From Ascidia mentula (lineage: Eukaryota > Chordata > Ascidiacea > Phlebobranchia > Ascidiidae): a stretch of 64,000 nt of DNA. Shown here piece after piece: positions 22,801 to 35,100 of this stretch. The DNA lies in assembly GCA_947561715.1 (NCBI GenBank), contig OX387204.1, positions 16,001,001 through 16,065,000 of the forward strand, written 5' to 3'. The notes beneath the pieces were generated by a model. The model searched no databases and had not been told where the DNA came from. It saw only the letters and a list, made by a program, of their open reading frames with translations. Made by a program: the position numbers and the translations under genes. How positions within the stretch are numbered: position 1 is the first letter of the stretch; each line of letters opens with the position of its first letter.

Positions 22801-25800
22801 ATTTAAAGTAGGGTGACAAACATCAAAATGACAGACGTGGTTGCTTTGTCATAACAGCATAAGCTGTTGACAGGGTGTCACACCTGAAGGTGATTCACCT
22901 AATTTAAACGGATGTAACCATGCAGACGTCACACCCCGTGGCAAATTATCCGGTTATAGAGTCGTTTGTTTACAATATACAGTCTGAATATACACAAAAG
23001 CGCAGAAATCGTGGCGAATGTTTCCTTTGTTGTAAACCTCAACGAAAAATATTCACAATTCTATACCGATGAGACAATCAATTCTAAATGAGAGTGCCTT
23101 TCAACCTGTGGGACCTGAATGAGACAGTATTGGTAAGCAAGATACAAATAAGAGTGGACTAATTGGGTACAACTATCCCCAATTCGATAACCACGAGGCA
23201 ATAAAGTCTTTCCGCATATTACGAAACCGCAGAAGGGCAAGTAGGTTCAAACCTCCACAAGTTATCGAATCCTATTTTGACAAGATTACGCACTGGAAAG
23301 CCGAGCAAATGCACGCACTTAACTTGAAACAAAGTTATCTCTGCACGCGAGTTTATGCGCACGTAAAACGAGCTACTGCGCCGTGGCCTTCAATTTGACG
23401 ACATGTCCCGTCCTAATGCGCAGTTTGTGGTCTTAATTACCGATCGATCTTGACGCAATTTCCAATGACAACAGGAAACAGACGACTCAGCAATATGTTT
23501 AACTCGCCGTTGCGTGGGCGATATTCCTTATACTCCTTTGAAGTGGTTTGGAAATGGTATCGTGATTTGTCAGCCAGCAGATAGGCAAGATTTTTTACGT
23601 CGCAAAATGTAGAAGCAAAATTGGTTTGTAAAACAGTAGTGATGTAAGTCATTTGAGGCGTGACTAAAAAGAGAAAATGAAGTGAGCAACACATCAGCCT
23701 AATAGGCTTCTAAGTAGGAATGTAACGTTTATAATGTCAGTTTAGGCAGAGCAATAATGTGAGTCATAAAGCCATCTTGACCACAAAGCCCGCAAGTGTC
23801 CCAAGAGGAAATATGTGGTTTTGTGTCATTTCTACAGATATGATGACTTCGCAACGCGTTGGGTAGGCATTTCCAATCGAACAACGAGATGTAATACGTA
23901 GGAAGAACTTGGGAAGTGCGTTCGTTGATACGCGAAACACGAAGATTGTTTGTGAAATGACAAGTTTAGTTTACTCCAAAGTTATTACCGTGGAAGGCGT
24001 CATAAATATTTAAGTTTAGTTGAGTAATCGAATACCTATACCTCCATGCGCATATTCATAATAAAGTACATAACACTCTAAAACAATCAACCAAGCGCAA
24101 CAAAAGTATTTACAATTTGAGTTAAACGAATGCGAACGTATTATGGTTGATACTATATAAGGTCTACACTAATGGGTGGCATTAAAATACTGAATAACAC
24201 GAGGTCACAAGAGTAAATCGAGTATGTCATCAATAATGGCATGAAATCAAGCGTAACAACAATGTATGCAGCTTATACACAATTCATATTATTGGCTCCA
24301 CATTGCTTAACAATGTCCTCACTACTTCGAACGTTTCCTTTACTTAACAGGTCTCCTAAATGTCCGGCAATAAATTTTGGTGCAAACCGACACCCGGCAA
24401 TGTTTGTTGTAAATAAGAGCTTTGATTTGGTAAGCCTAACTTTTACCTCTGGAAAGTAAATATAGTTAATGGAGGAAATTATAGCAAGCGAAATTGTGGC
24501 AATCGTTCCGCTTTTTAGCCTGTGTGCGCAGTAACGCAAAAAGTACGTGGAAATAACGATAGTGGGTGCACATCAGCAAGTATAGCAGACGATTTTCGGC
24601 GAAGGGTGTCAATTGTGACGATTTGGTTGATAAGACAAATGACAAGCAGCATTAAAATTGTGTCCTGGTAATAACGACAGAAATATGTTTTCCTATGTGA
24701 AAAAAAAACATTTTTGTTTAGTAAATTAAATGCGTAATCAGAATAAAGCTTTTGAATTTTCGGTTATTTTTACGGGAACTCGATTTTAATGTGGACTACT
24801 GAACTTCTACATACACCTTTATCGTTTTATCGGGCCCTCATGTTCACCGAGGTGACCGTTTTAATAGATAAAGGATATGCACGGAGAGCTCGTTATTGTT
24901 AAAATACCCATATTATATTGTGCGCAACGTCCAGCATGCAACTTTAGTTCCTGCAAACAAACTGGAACGTGATAGGGTGCGGGGAAGCAAGTCGTGTCTG
25001 TAAGTGAGAGCTGTGGTTATCATTGCATGTGAGCAGTTGTAACGTTTCGGGGTGAGCGGGTGCACGTGGATATCGCGGTTATCAGGAGTACAAAACGAAA
25101 GTTCTCATAGGAGACTAATGTATGTAGTAGTTGTCAAAGTTTTAGTCAAATGTGACATGGCATCAATTCGTGTCTGCAGATGGTGTTCACAAAGGGCATT
25201 GTATACGGTGTAAGTAAACGTAGAAAAATCACGTTTAGCCTGCTTGGCTAAACTGTGGCAACAGGCATGAATGTCCTCATCATTTTGGTACCTTCCTTAT
25301 AATGTTTGCAAGGTATATAAGGCAGAAGGACGTTTTTTTTTGTCTGTGCAAAGTTATTTGCAAAGAGTTTTTTATTATACGCTGCAAAAATACTTGATAT
25401 GCCAATTTGTATATTCGGCATTCTGCGCCTATTAAGCAAATGTGACAGCTCACATTGATTCGTGAAAGTGAGCCGTGTCGCAGGATCACATGCGTGCAGC
25501 AATAAATGCAAATCATCTTTAAGATTGTGGGAATAAGCTCGGCTTAGCGACTCCATGTAAAAACACTCGTGCAACGTAAATTGGTGACTGGCTTTCTTGA
25601 AGCGTGACAAGGAAAAAAACAAAATAGCTACATAGTTTTAGTGTGACCATAATGGGTTTGGGTCGTGCAAAACCAGCAATTGGACACGTTAAAATTTTTC
25701 AAGTGATTTTGCTGTGAGTTGATGGATAGGTTAACGCGGTCTATAGGAACAGCTTTAATTATTTAGCCTGTGATAGCGACATTATCTCGTGACAAGCAGG

Positions 25801-27252
25801 GTTCAACCTGCGACACAACCTTTGCAACATCTGCCTAATCTATAGGCCGGTTCAGGGAAAAGCTAATAGAAGTAGATTCTAATGACAGTTCCTCTGGCAC
25901 TTGGGTTAACGTAGGTTTTATTAAAGCCGAAATTTCGACAGCCTACGTATATGACCCTGAGAAAGCCTCACTTCATAGTGAGTGAAACGACCTTCTGATA
26001 AGATCTTGTACTAAAAGTGCATCTATATTTTCTATATACCTGACAGTGGCATTACAGTGGTTTGGTAAATTAAACTTTTCATTGCGAAGTGCATTGGGGT
26101 TCAAAAACCAATCGAAATGTCACAAAGAGCAAATAAGTTTAATTACAAGGTTTTTATGTCATTCAAATTCTAAGAATGTACTGCAGGTCAGACGCAGACA
26201 CTAATATGATCGGGTTAAATCCCCTTACTACAACACTAACACGTAAATTTCGCAAACACGACATCATCACCTGATGCGTCGTTAAAACAAACCAATTGCT
26301 TACGCTTGATGCAAGGATGTCAATAGGGCAGTGGTCGAATCATCGCGTTGTTGAAAACAAGTATGCCCCTGAGTGGCAGGTTGTACATGTTACGCACAGA
26401 CCATATTTATGAGCAGTTAGCAGAAAGAAGGGTCGAATCGGTGACCACACCATGATGGCGACTGCAGTGATATGGCAAACAGAGGAATGTTAATTTTTCA
26501 CAATGCAAATGAGTGCGGTGGATCATTGATTGTTACGCTGTTAAGAGATTGTTGGAGATAGAAAATAATTTTTATCCGCCACGCTTTCATGTGTGGAGTT
26601 TATAAGATTAATCCTTGATAGGTTTCCTTTGGCTATAGGACACAGAAAGTGCTACAATTGGTCAGAATATTTTACACAAAGCTACTTTAAAGTCATACAA
26701 GAAGTTATTTTTGTTTGGCGTTTTGTGGCAGTGAGAGGCAACCGTGTTTTAAAATGGTGTTTTTTTTAATGAAACTATTTGATCAGGCAACACCCTAAGG
26801 TACAGAGTCGATTAAACAAAGAGATTTGTATTAAAATATGACTACATTATTGTGAAACAACCGTAGGCACAGCTTTGCTTCAAGTGTATCAGAAAGATTT
26901 ATCAACAAACATTGTTATCTGTAGGACTTCGTTGCATCTAAAGTTGACCGATTTCTTTGCTATTTTAGTACTTTTTAAAAATAAAGTTTGTTCTTTGAAA
27001 ACCGGGTTGGAAATTAATGAACAAATAAAAAATAAACTCTATTTCTAAGTCTAGAAAGTCCAAAGTGCATCGAAACAAATGTTTCGGAATCATCACAGTG
27101 TTCTGTGTGTGTGAAAACCTCAGCTGCGATAATGTAAAGCCGGGGAACACAGTAACGGAAATAATAAAGTGATTCAAACCCGCATAACCGCGCTTTGTTT
27201 CTGTATTATAGATTCTAGGAATATTTTTGACTGTAGGGTGACAGACAAATCA
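16839..27252. other. Gene-poor 10.4 kb stretch, no gene supported
   Basis: No set of exons here closes in frame with splice signals. A 76-codon frame at 16885-17115 lies just after the CULT stop and is probably 3' UTR. Longer interrupted frames occur at 22920-23398 (plus) and at 24273-24539 and 25248-25622 (minus). They have protein-like composition but match no family I know. A short direct repeat (tgataaaaagcatga, twice) sits at about 21480-21530. A diverged element or a gene with very small exons cannot be excluded. Confidence 0.45.
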
Positions 27253-28332
27253 ATGGACAACAACACCGGGGTCCCTGTTGGCCAATTGCATCGTCATGAT
27301 CTTTGGGTTGCTGACGTCGTTCTGGTCGCGGTTGCCACGCTGACGTCATGCTACGTCATCGCGGCATTAGTCACACACGGCGCGCGGAAGCTCGAGGGCG
27401 GAAGGGGAAAAGGTGGCGGACGACCGTTACGCGAAAAGCGCCTGGCAACATTTACTAAAGTTCTGAGTGGCATCATTGCTCTTATGTCAGTCGCACACGG
27501 CTGTATAAAATTTTGGAACCTTGCACTGCAGCACAACGCCGCACACTCGGTGACTGCTGACGAATGGTCGAGAAACCTCTGTCATGTTCTACCTCGTGCG
27601 TCAGAGTTCATCGTATCAATAGCCACCGGGTTGTGCTATTTGTTTTTATGGGCCCGACAGAGTGTTTTTTACCTCAACCCGTCTCTGGCAGCACTCAATA
27701 ACACCCGTGTGAAATTCTTCAGCTATTCAGTGTTGATATTCTGGTTAGCATACTACATACCGGTGGCGTCAGTTCAATCCGTATTGGTCAAACACGAATA
27801 CGCAGCACCAGGCGGATGCATAGTGGAGCGCCAATCGCTTGCGGTGTTCAAAATTGTCCTTATATCTTGGGTTGTTGTATCTTGTCTAATGCAACTGGTG
27901 TTGTTGTGGCTTTTCGTAAATCCTATCCTGAACCGGACTTCTATTCGTGGTCACCGAGGAACGAAGAGCGCAGGACCCAGTCGCTCCTATATGCGCATCT
28001 ACAGGCGCGTGAGGAGGGCATTTATTCTTACAGGCATCTGTCTGTTGTCAGATGTTATCGCAACAGTCGTGACTGTGACCTTGTTCAGCAGAAGCACCAA
28101 CAACATTACCGCACTGTACAGCCTAAATCTCTCAATTAACCTCCTGGCTACAGTCGGCTGTTTTGATAATTGGAGAGAAATGCTTGCCCCTTGGTGTCGC
28201 AGCGGAGTTAAATCGTCTACACGGCAAGTGCAGACCACAAGCATTACGCCCACCATACCAAGTACTGCGGGCCAGAACAGAAACCCACTGATTGCGAACG
28301 ATATCAGCATTGTTTCTTCTCGCGAAATGTAA
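27253..28332 (+). CDS. Orphan seven-transmembrane receptor-like protein, single coding exon
   Basis: 359 residues with no intron in the coding part. Seven hydrophobic segments lie at about 18-41, 66-90, 114-137, 155-178, 197-223, 254-279 and 284-304. The N-terminus is short with an N-glycosylation site (NNT). C110 at the top of segment 3 and C189 in the following extracellular loop match the conserved disulfide of rhodopsin-like receptors. The cytoplasmic end of segment 3 reads WARQSVFY, not DRY, and segment 7 lacks NPxxY, so assignment to a named class is not possible. A basic third loop (RRVRRAF) and a Ser/Thr-rich tail fit a G-protein-coupled receptor. The start is the first ATG in frame. 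A T-rich acceptor about 45 bases upstream suggests a 5' UTR exon or a trans-spliced leader. Confidence 0.8.
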   Translation: MDNNTGVPVGQLHRHDLWVADVVLVAVATLTSCYVIAALVTHGARKLEGGRGKGGGRPLREKRLATFTKVLSGIIALMSVAHGCIKFWNLALQHNAAHSVTADEWSRNLCHVLPRASEFIVSIATGLCYLFLWARQSVFYLNPSLAALNNTRVKFFSYSVLIFWLAYYIPVASVQSVLVKHEYAAPGGCIVERQSLAVFKIVLISWVVVSCLMQLVLLWLFVNPILNRTSIRGHRGTKSAGPSRSYMRIYRRVRRAFILTGICLLSDVIATVVTVTLFSRSTNNITALYSLNLSINLLATVGCFDNWREMLAPWCRSGVKSSTRQVQTTSITPTIPSTAGQNRNPLIANDISIVSSREM

Positions 28333-29658
28333 TGCGTTTGATTCAAAAGGCAATAGCACACTTTACATTCGCCATAGTACAGACATAAATTATTCTGTAA
28401 ATTAGTAAAATTTTTGTAATATTGTTTCGTATTGTACAGTGCCTATGACCATCATGTACAAATGCTGTAGTTGGATTAGGTGGTATTGGTAGTAATAACA
28501 CAAAAATGTTTTAATTCCACTGCGCAATGCGTAAAATATTTGTAAATGCATCTGACAACGTGTATATTTACAATATAGGTTATATGCATACATACGAGTT
28601 TTCTTCTGCAACCAAAGATACTTTCACAAGTTCGTGGGCGTTATTTTCGATCCCTATCTTGATTTTTTGAGTCTTTATCCAATAAACCAATGTTCCTGTA
28701 ACAAGAAATTGTAATCATACAGAAAAAAGTGCATCGGTTTTCCAGATAGTATGTTAGGAACAAAATAGTACAATTAAATAAGAAAGCTTGGACTTTGAGT
28801 AAAATCATCTCAACTTATAATTATCATCTACTACCAGTATACATAAAAAGTGAAAACAAAACTTTTTGAGTGTTGGCTTTGAAAAGCGAGTAGCCTATAT
28901 GTAGTTTTTCTTCAATTTAAAAATAACGTTTAGTGAAATGATTACAACCAGATGAAAATCTTTAAATCATATAGCTACACAGACAATATGAAAAACCTGT
29001 AGTGGTGCCATGCAGTGTGGTAGCCTTAATGTCAAATGACGATTCCGCTTTATGTTAAAGTCTAATTGCACTTCCTTTCGCAAACAGTGATGAGGAAATG
29101 AATAACCTTCATACCAATAAACAAACAATGCAAATACAAAGCTTTGCTGGTGCTTATGTTTCAAAAACCCGCGAAACCATACCGCATGATCGGAATGCAC
29201 ATTTCTTTTATTTGGGGTTTAATAATACGCAAATATATGCTAGCAATTTGTTTAGTTATTACGTTTATTAGTTATTTACGCCAAACAAGCTATTAAATTT
29301 ATTGATTGTGCGTTTGGAAACGTTAATTCATTTTCAAAACGGTTTGATGACCACCAGAGGACGGCCTCTTTTTTTCTCTTTTCGCCGTGTTGTGTGTTGA
29401 CAATAAAAGCACGCAGTACGCTTTGAGCACCGAGCGCGTCGAGCGACGTGCGCGCGAGAAGTGTTTGTTTTGGTTAGTGCTTTCTATTTCAGTTTTGGGA
29501 TTAATAAATTATTTACCCATACAGTTTTGCTGCATTAGGAACAATATATCTTGTCTTATAAAGGCGCCTGTCAGCAACTTTAAAACTTGTTACTTCACAT
29601 TTTCCGAAGGATAAAATTTACACAAGTGCGGAAGTACACATTCGATTTATATCATTAC
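28333..29658. other. Intergenic: 3' UTR of the receptor and promoter of the M6 gene
   Basis: AT-rich down to about 29380, then a short GC- and CpG-rich stretch (about 29395-29460) after an 'aataaaag' TATA-like box at about 29401-29408. No coding exon before 29659 could be supported. Confidence 0.4.
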
Positions 29659-32183
29659 ATGATGGGTGAGTTGAGTATTCGAATTTACAGCATGATTTAA
29701 CGATTTTGTATAAAATTTTTCATATAGTTGCAATATAATTTGAGAAGCAGGTTTTACTTATGTAATTGTGTGTATTCTTATCATGATGAAGATTATATAT
29801 AAACCAAATTGAATGCTATTTTCTTAATGTTTTCTTGTTTTTCAGGGTGCTTCAGCAGATGTGTGCGGTGTCTAAGTCTTGTTCCATGGGCATCACTTAT
29901 TGCCACAGTCATGTGTTGGGCTGGAACAGCTGTGTTTTGTGGCACTGGACACGAAGCAATTACGTACACATTTGACATCTTGGAAAATGCTAGTATTCCC
30001 GGTTTCGATTGGAACATTACCTCATTCGATGAAATGTGAGTTAATTTTCTGTTTTGATCAGAATGTGTCAGTGAACCACAGTGTGGTTCTTAAATGCAGA
30101 TGACTGTTACATGTTATTGTTATCAAAAACTGTTTTTATTAGGTTGCTACCTGTAAAGTATGCTACTTATGGAATTGCTGCCTGCATGTTTGGTCTCACT
30201 CTGCTAATCTTTATCTTTGGATTACTTGCTACTAAAGCAGTGAAAAGTGATTATGAAGAAGGGTGCATTACATCCGGATGTGGAATATGCATTGGTGTCT
30301 TTGTAAGTGATTTTTCAATGCTTTTTAAAAATATACATTTGCAGTAATTACTAAAATACTAATGTTTTTGCTTCAACATAAAAAACAACATCATTTTGAT
30401 TTGTAGGCCACATTCGTATCTTATCTGATAACAGTTGGATGGATTCTTCTCTGTTGTGGAGCAGCAATACCCATATATGTGTTTATCATCATATGGAATC
30501 AGTGTGATGCCAATGCTGGTGGTGCATCAACATGCATTGATTTTGTGCAACTGGGTAATTTAATGATTGATTTGTTATCCTTCGCAATGTGACATGCTCA
30601 GCTGTTCATATATGGTTTATTTTGAAAATCATGAGAAAAACAATATTGGGTAGGGTAGATTTTCTAACTGTAATCTGTTTGTAGGTGTTATGCCACCAAG
30701 TGGAAGTGACAGCACCTATGGTCGCTTGTGCGGTGGCGATTTGACAGCACTATGTGATGATCAAAATGTTAGTAACATGATGATGTTGTACTAATTTATT
30801 AAATGGCAATATTACAATTTTAGTCTCTTATTATATTTTTTTTGTTTTAGCTGAACCTGACTTATCAACTGTATGTCATTGCCTTCGTTGGAGCTGCAGT
30901 CACCTTGTTGAGCATGGTAAGGTTTGGTTTTGTAACTTATAGTATTGCTATATCATATAAAAAAAAACTATCTATGACCCATATCTGCAACTGCCAGTGT
31001 GTTGATAATTCTTGTGATAATTCACTTTGTGCACATGTTTACAAATCATTGGGTTTTCTGTCCACTGTTGTGTGAATTGGGTGGGTATTAAGTGTATTTC
31101 AAAGGGGCTAGGTTTGAGAAAATATTAACCAGACAATTTTCTAGTTTATGATATGTTTGTTTAACAGTTGCCAAAGTTGACTTTAATGTTCTTTTGTTGA
31201 TACTGCCCAGTGCCTACTGACCTGTTTGCAGTGGGCTTGGCTGACCTTTCTGCTTAGTGCTGCCAAATTGTCTGTAATTGACAAAAGCTACGTATTTAGT
31301 TTGTTTGCGTTACTCAGTCATCACCAAGGAAATAAGGTTGGGTTTATATGTCTTTGGTTGCCCATTTATGTTGAGATGCCAACAGTGGCAATGCGTACCT
31401 CCGTCACCTTGTGACATACCTTCATTATGTCCCCAGGGTGTTACGCTGCATCATCTACCTTTTTGTCGCATATAAATAGACAAAGAACTCAGCCCTTCTG
31501 TGGCCCAATGGTATTGCGCCATGTACGCTGCTAGCTGCTGACGCAGATTTATAATGAGCTAAATTGATTTGCTGTGCATTCAAAATACAGCTCATCATGC
31601 TTCTTATTTTATGCAATGCATATCATGTTGATAGTTAAGTGCACCCAAGGATTTAATTTAAGTTTCTGCTACCTGAGGTTATTCTACATTAAATTGAAGT
31701 CCTTTCAGGGCTTGATTAGAATCTGTGTGCTGCCAGCTTAAAATAATGAGCCCTTACATTTCCCTAAGGCTTAGCTGTCCATAGGTCTCTGTCAGGCTTG
31801 CAAATGGCTTGTTTTTGTCCAGCCTGTACATTACCAGACTAGCTATGATTTTGCAGTCCATGTGATTCTTAACATGCATTGTGAACAATAGTTGATGTGG
31901 CCTTTGACAAAGATAAATGTGTTTTGGGTAATCTAATGAAAATGACCTAATCCCATTATAGCCCAAAATATTTCTTTGAAAACGTTGCTGATTTAAAAGA
32001 AATAATGCTGAATTTTGAATTTTCCAGAAACAATTCCTGATGTGTTTGTCGGCCAACTATGCCTACATAAAAATGGTACGAAAGTTGGCTGTGTATGAGG
32101 ACGTGAAGTACCGAGAGGAAATGGAATTGAACGATATAATTAACACCGCAAGATCAAACGAACGACTCACCTACAAATACTAG
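29659..32183 (+). CDS. M6: Neuronal membrane glycoprotein M6 / proteolipid protein family
   Basis: Seven exons (29659-29665, 29846-30035, 30143-30302, 30407-30554, 30685-30767, 30851-30916, 32028-32183) close in phase to 269 residues. Exon 1 codes only Met-Met and one base. The start MMGCFSRCVRC and VPWASLIATVM match vertebrate M6/PLP (GCF-C-KC, PYASLIAT). Four membrane spans follow, at about residues 14-37, 71-95, 120-145 and 199-230. The large second extracellular loop has four Cys (CDANAGGASTC, LCGG, LCDD), as in the two PLP loop disulfides, plus an NLT glycosylation site. N-terminal Cys residues are likely palmitoylated by analogy. The family shapes neuronal or glial membrane and filopodia. 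Length is close to the usual of about 278. Confidence 0.93.
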
Positions 32184-35100
32184 ATAGAGATCACCAGTCC
32201 AGGGTGTGTTACTAAGTTCTCATTTCATTTTGTTACCAGTTGCCATGATGTTTGACTTCTTATTATTTCTTTACACGTAAAAGGCTCGTTTTGTGTGATG
32301 TAAATGTGTTTGTATGTTGTACATAGTCGTTTGCGTGAAGCTATTACGGTCAGTGTTGGCGCGTTATGTCAAAGCTGCGCTACAATATTGAATCGCGTTG
32401 AGTTTATTAAACGTACATTTGCGTTTTCATATCATGCGGTATGTGACTGCGTTGCGTCTCGAACAACATTACGTGTTTTTTTAATTTATTTCCAGCTTTG
32501 CTTTCTACGTTTTGGTTTTACCGCCGCAAATGTTACTTTTTTCACTCACACCCCTCGGTTTTGTAGTTTTTTTTCCTTTTGGTGCTAAGGCGTTACATTA
32601 TGGTACTTAGGTACGCTATACGTACTACAACACGATTTATTTCATATATCTTTATTTTCCGTTTGTTCGAACTGAATGTGGTATAAATAGGGATGTCTGT
32701 CAAAGGCAAAATTCCTCTTTATTTTATTTAAACCTCACCGCACTCCTCTCACCGAACATGGATCTGTCCATCACCATAAAAAGCGATTCCGAACACACAC
32801 TTTTTACTGTCGCATGACCCACCACCACTGTGATGTCATAGTGCGTATGTGGTGAGGGCAGTTGTATATGAAAGTGACGTAACGTTGAAATCTCGTGCTG
32901 CTATAAATGGTAGCTTGATTATTCATTGTTTTCAAATCCCCGTTGTAATTAGATCAGCTCACTACCAGCACTCGTGTAGCCCAGCGCGGGAATTAAAGGC
33001 CTTTTGCGTAACGCCAAAGGTTTTGTATTACAGTAGAAAGTACCAAATGGCACCCGCGACTACTGGTTATGTTGTGTTGCGCTAATCACATTCAACACGT
33101 ATTGAAGGGCGTTTAATTCATTCGAAGGTGCTAAGTGGGACCTACATATCGCGTTGACAATAATTAACTCAAAGTTGGGCTTTTATTTGCTTGGATCATT
33201 TCGTCCAACTAAACCGCAACAAGCCCAGAGGAAAACCCTACGCCCATCGCTAATATTGCGCCACAGCGCTGGGCTCGCACAAAAGACAGTTATTCCAGCT
33301 CACCACGCCCGACAGGCGCGCCTCAAAGGTTATGCTGTATGAGTTTTGAATTGCACACCCTTTAACGGTCAGTCGTCTACCCTTTGACTGAAGGTCGTGA
33401 AAACAGCTTTTTGACGCGTATTAACCGCTTCGCATGTGTTTTCCGAGTGGTTCAGACTACTTGAGAACTGTGTGTTGCTGTGATGTCACAAGCACTTAAA
33501 AGTTGCGTTGTTTCGCTTGCCGGCGCCACGTAAAATTACTACAAGCATTTGGTCTATGCGTCGCACTATAAAACATCGTAAACGCCAATTATCTACATTT
33601 GAAAATGTTAGATGCAAATTTTTGTCGGGGAATCAAAATACGAGGCACTGATGTCACGCTCTGTTGAAATCGATTACGCCACGGTGATCACTATTCGCAT
33701 TTTAAGTGTGTCGACTAACCAATACACGTAATTCTTGTAAGTGGTCATTCTGCGTTTCCGGATCAACGTCCAAACCACAAGATCTAGCTTAACGCCATCA
33801 ATGTTAGTAATCCGATTGTAGTCAGTTAATATTGGGAGCGGCATTGTCCACCGCACATGTCCTGCTGTGGCCGCCTGACCCCCGCTGTGACGCACCAGAT
33901 CGATATGTGTCAACTGCAACTAGAGTCGATTCGCCAACTGTACTTACCCGAAAAGCGGCTTAGACGCAATTGAAAGACATAAATCGACCTTTGTGATGTC
34001 ACGTAGCACGTGTCGGGTTTAATAATGTGATCGTTATGACGTATGACATATTGCGCGTTCCTATTGGCCGTGTGTGTTATGATTTGGTTGGCCGTTGGCT
34101 TTGTTGTGTTTTGTTCAGTTTTCTTCAATTTCGAAACTATTGTTGCATTCGAAGGTGTTGTTCGTTGTTGCGATAGCAATCGTATTAATTTGAATCTTGG
34201 GTTTTAAGCAACATTGAACTTCCTTTGCTTTGTAAAGTACACACGTTTGCCATAAAGCTGCTTATTGCCCAATCTGACGCCATCAATTTAACACCTGTGT
34301 GCTTAACTCGAGAAAGTCCCGTTCCGGCCGGTGGTTCGCAGAAAACAATCGAGCTTTGGCGACCAGCGGTTTCTAAAAACTGATTTGTTTTTAGACAAAC
34401 CGGTTTTGACTGACCCCAAGGCATTGGGAGTTGTTTTGTTTTTGTAAAATAATTTCAAAAATCGTGAGAATCTGCTCAAAGGTTAAACCTACATCGAAGC
34501 AAGGTTTGCTGATGTTGGCATGTGTGTTTTGACTTGGATTGTTTATCCTATAATGTAGATAATTTGGGCAAAATGTTACTTTTAACAACCCCTAATCAAT
34601 GATTGAACGACACAACATCGCAACACAGCCAGGGCCATTTTACGAATTGTATAATACAAAGCCATAGTAATGTGGTCTGTATAATGTCCATACGTTCCTA
34701 CACGTACGTAATTACCTGATCCAACGCCATTCACCCGCCCCAGGCTATTCGCACGCGCGTCAAAACACGATCGAACGCTATTAAATCGATGTGTTGCCTG
34801 CGTTTTGCTTGTGACGTCACAGTGGTCTCTAGGGCGTCATTTCTAGTCGGAAATGTTTTTTGTAGGTGCGGCTGGACGATGTGCTTTTGTTCGTCGCGTT
34901 TTATGGTTTAAAGCTATGGCATTGAGGTGCATTTGGGTTTGACAACACTCCCTTGAAACAGTTTGTTGTATTTTTGTGGTAAACCTGCACCATAAGCGAA
35001 AATATTCCTCTCGATCACTTTCTAAAGTTCGCTCACGCGTGCGTTTCCACCGAACAGCGAAGTCCTTCTCAAACTCTCATGTAGTACTTCACGCATTGCC

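Noticed and set aside
24273-24539. 88-codon minus frame that looked like part of a membrane protein
   Set aside because: Plus and minus frames here look equally protein-like, no splice sites support either, and no family could be named. Kept only as a finding.
25248-25622. 124-codon minus-strand frame
   Set aside because: Not linked to any exon and no motif recognised; a second overlapping frame of 78 codons is equally open, as expected in AT-rich DNA with few stops.
27351-28361. Several open frames antisense to, or out of frame with, the 7TM receptor
   Set aside because: They are shadows of a GC-richer coding exon. Only the called frame gives seven hydrophobic segments.
32682-32816. TATA box followed by a 19-codon frame MDLSITIKSDS...
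   Set aside because: Too short to support as a gene. No downstream exon, homology or terminal repeat was found.
33674-34588. Cluster of minus-strand frames of 65-89 codons
   Set aside because: Low-complexity or basic composition, no splice logic and no domain; treated as chance frames in CpG-containing intergenic DNA.
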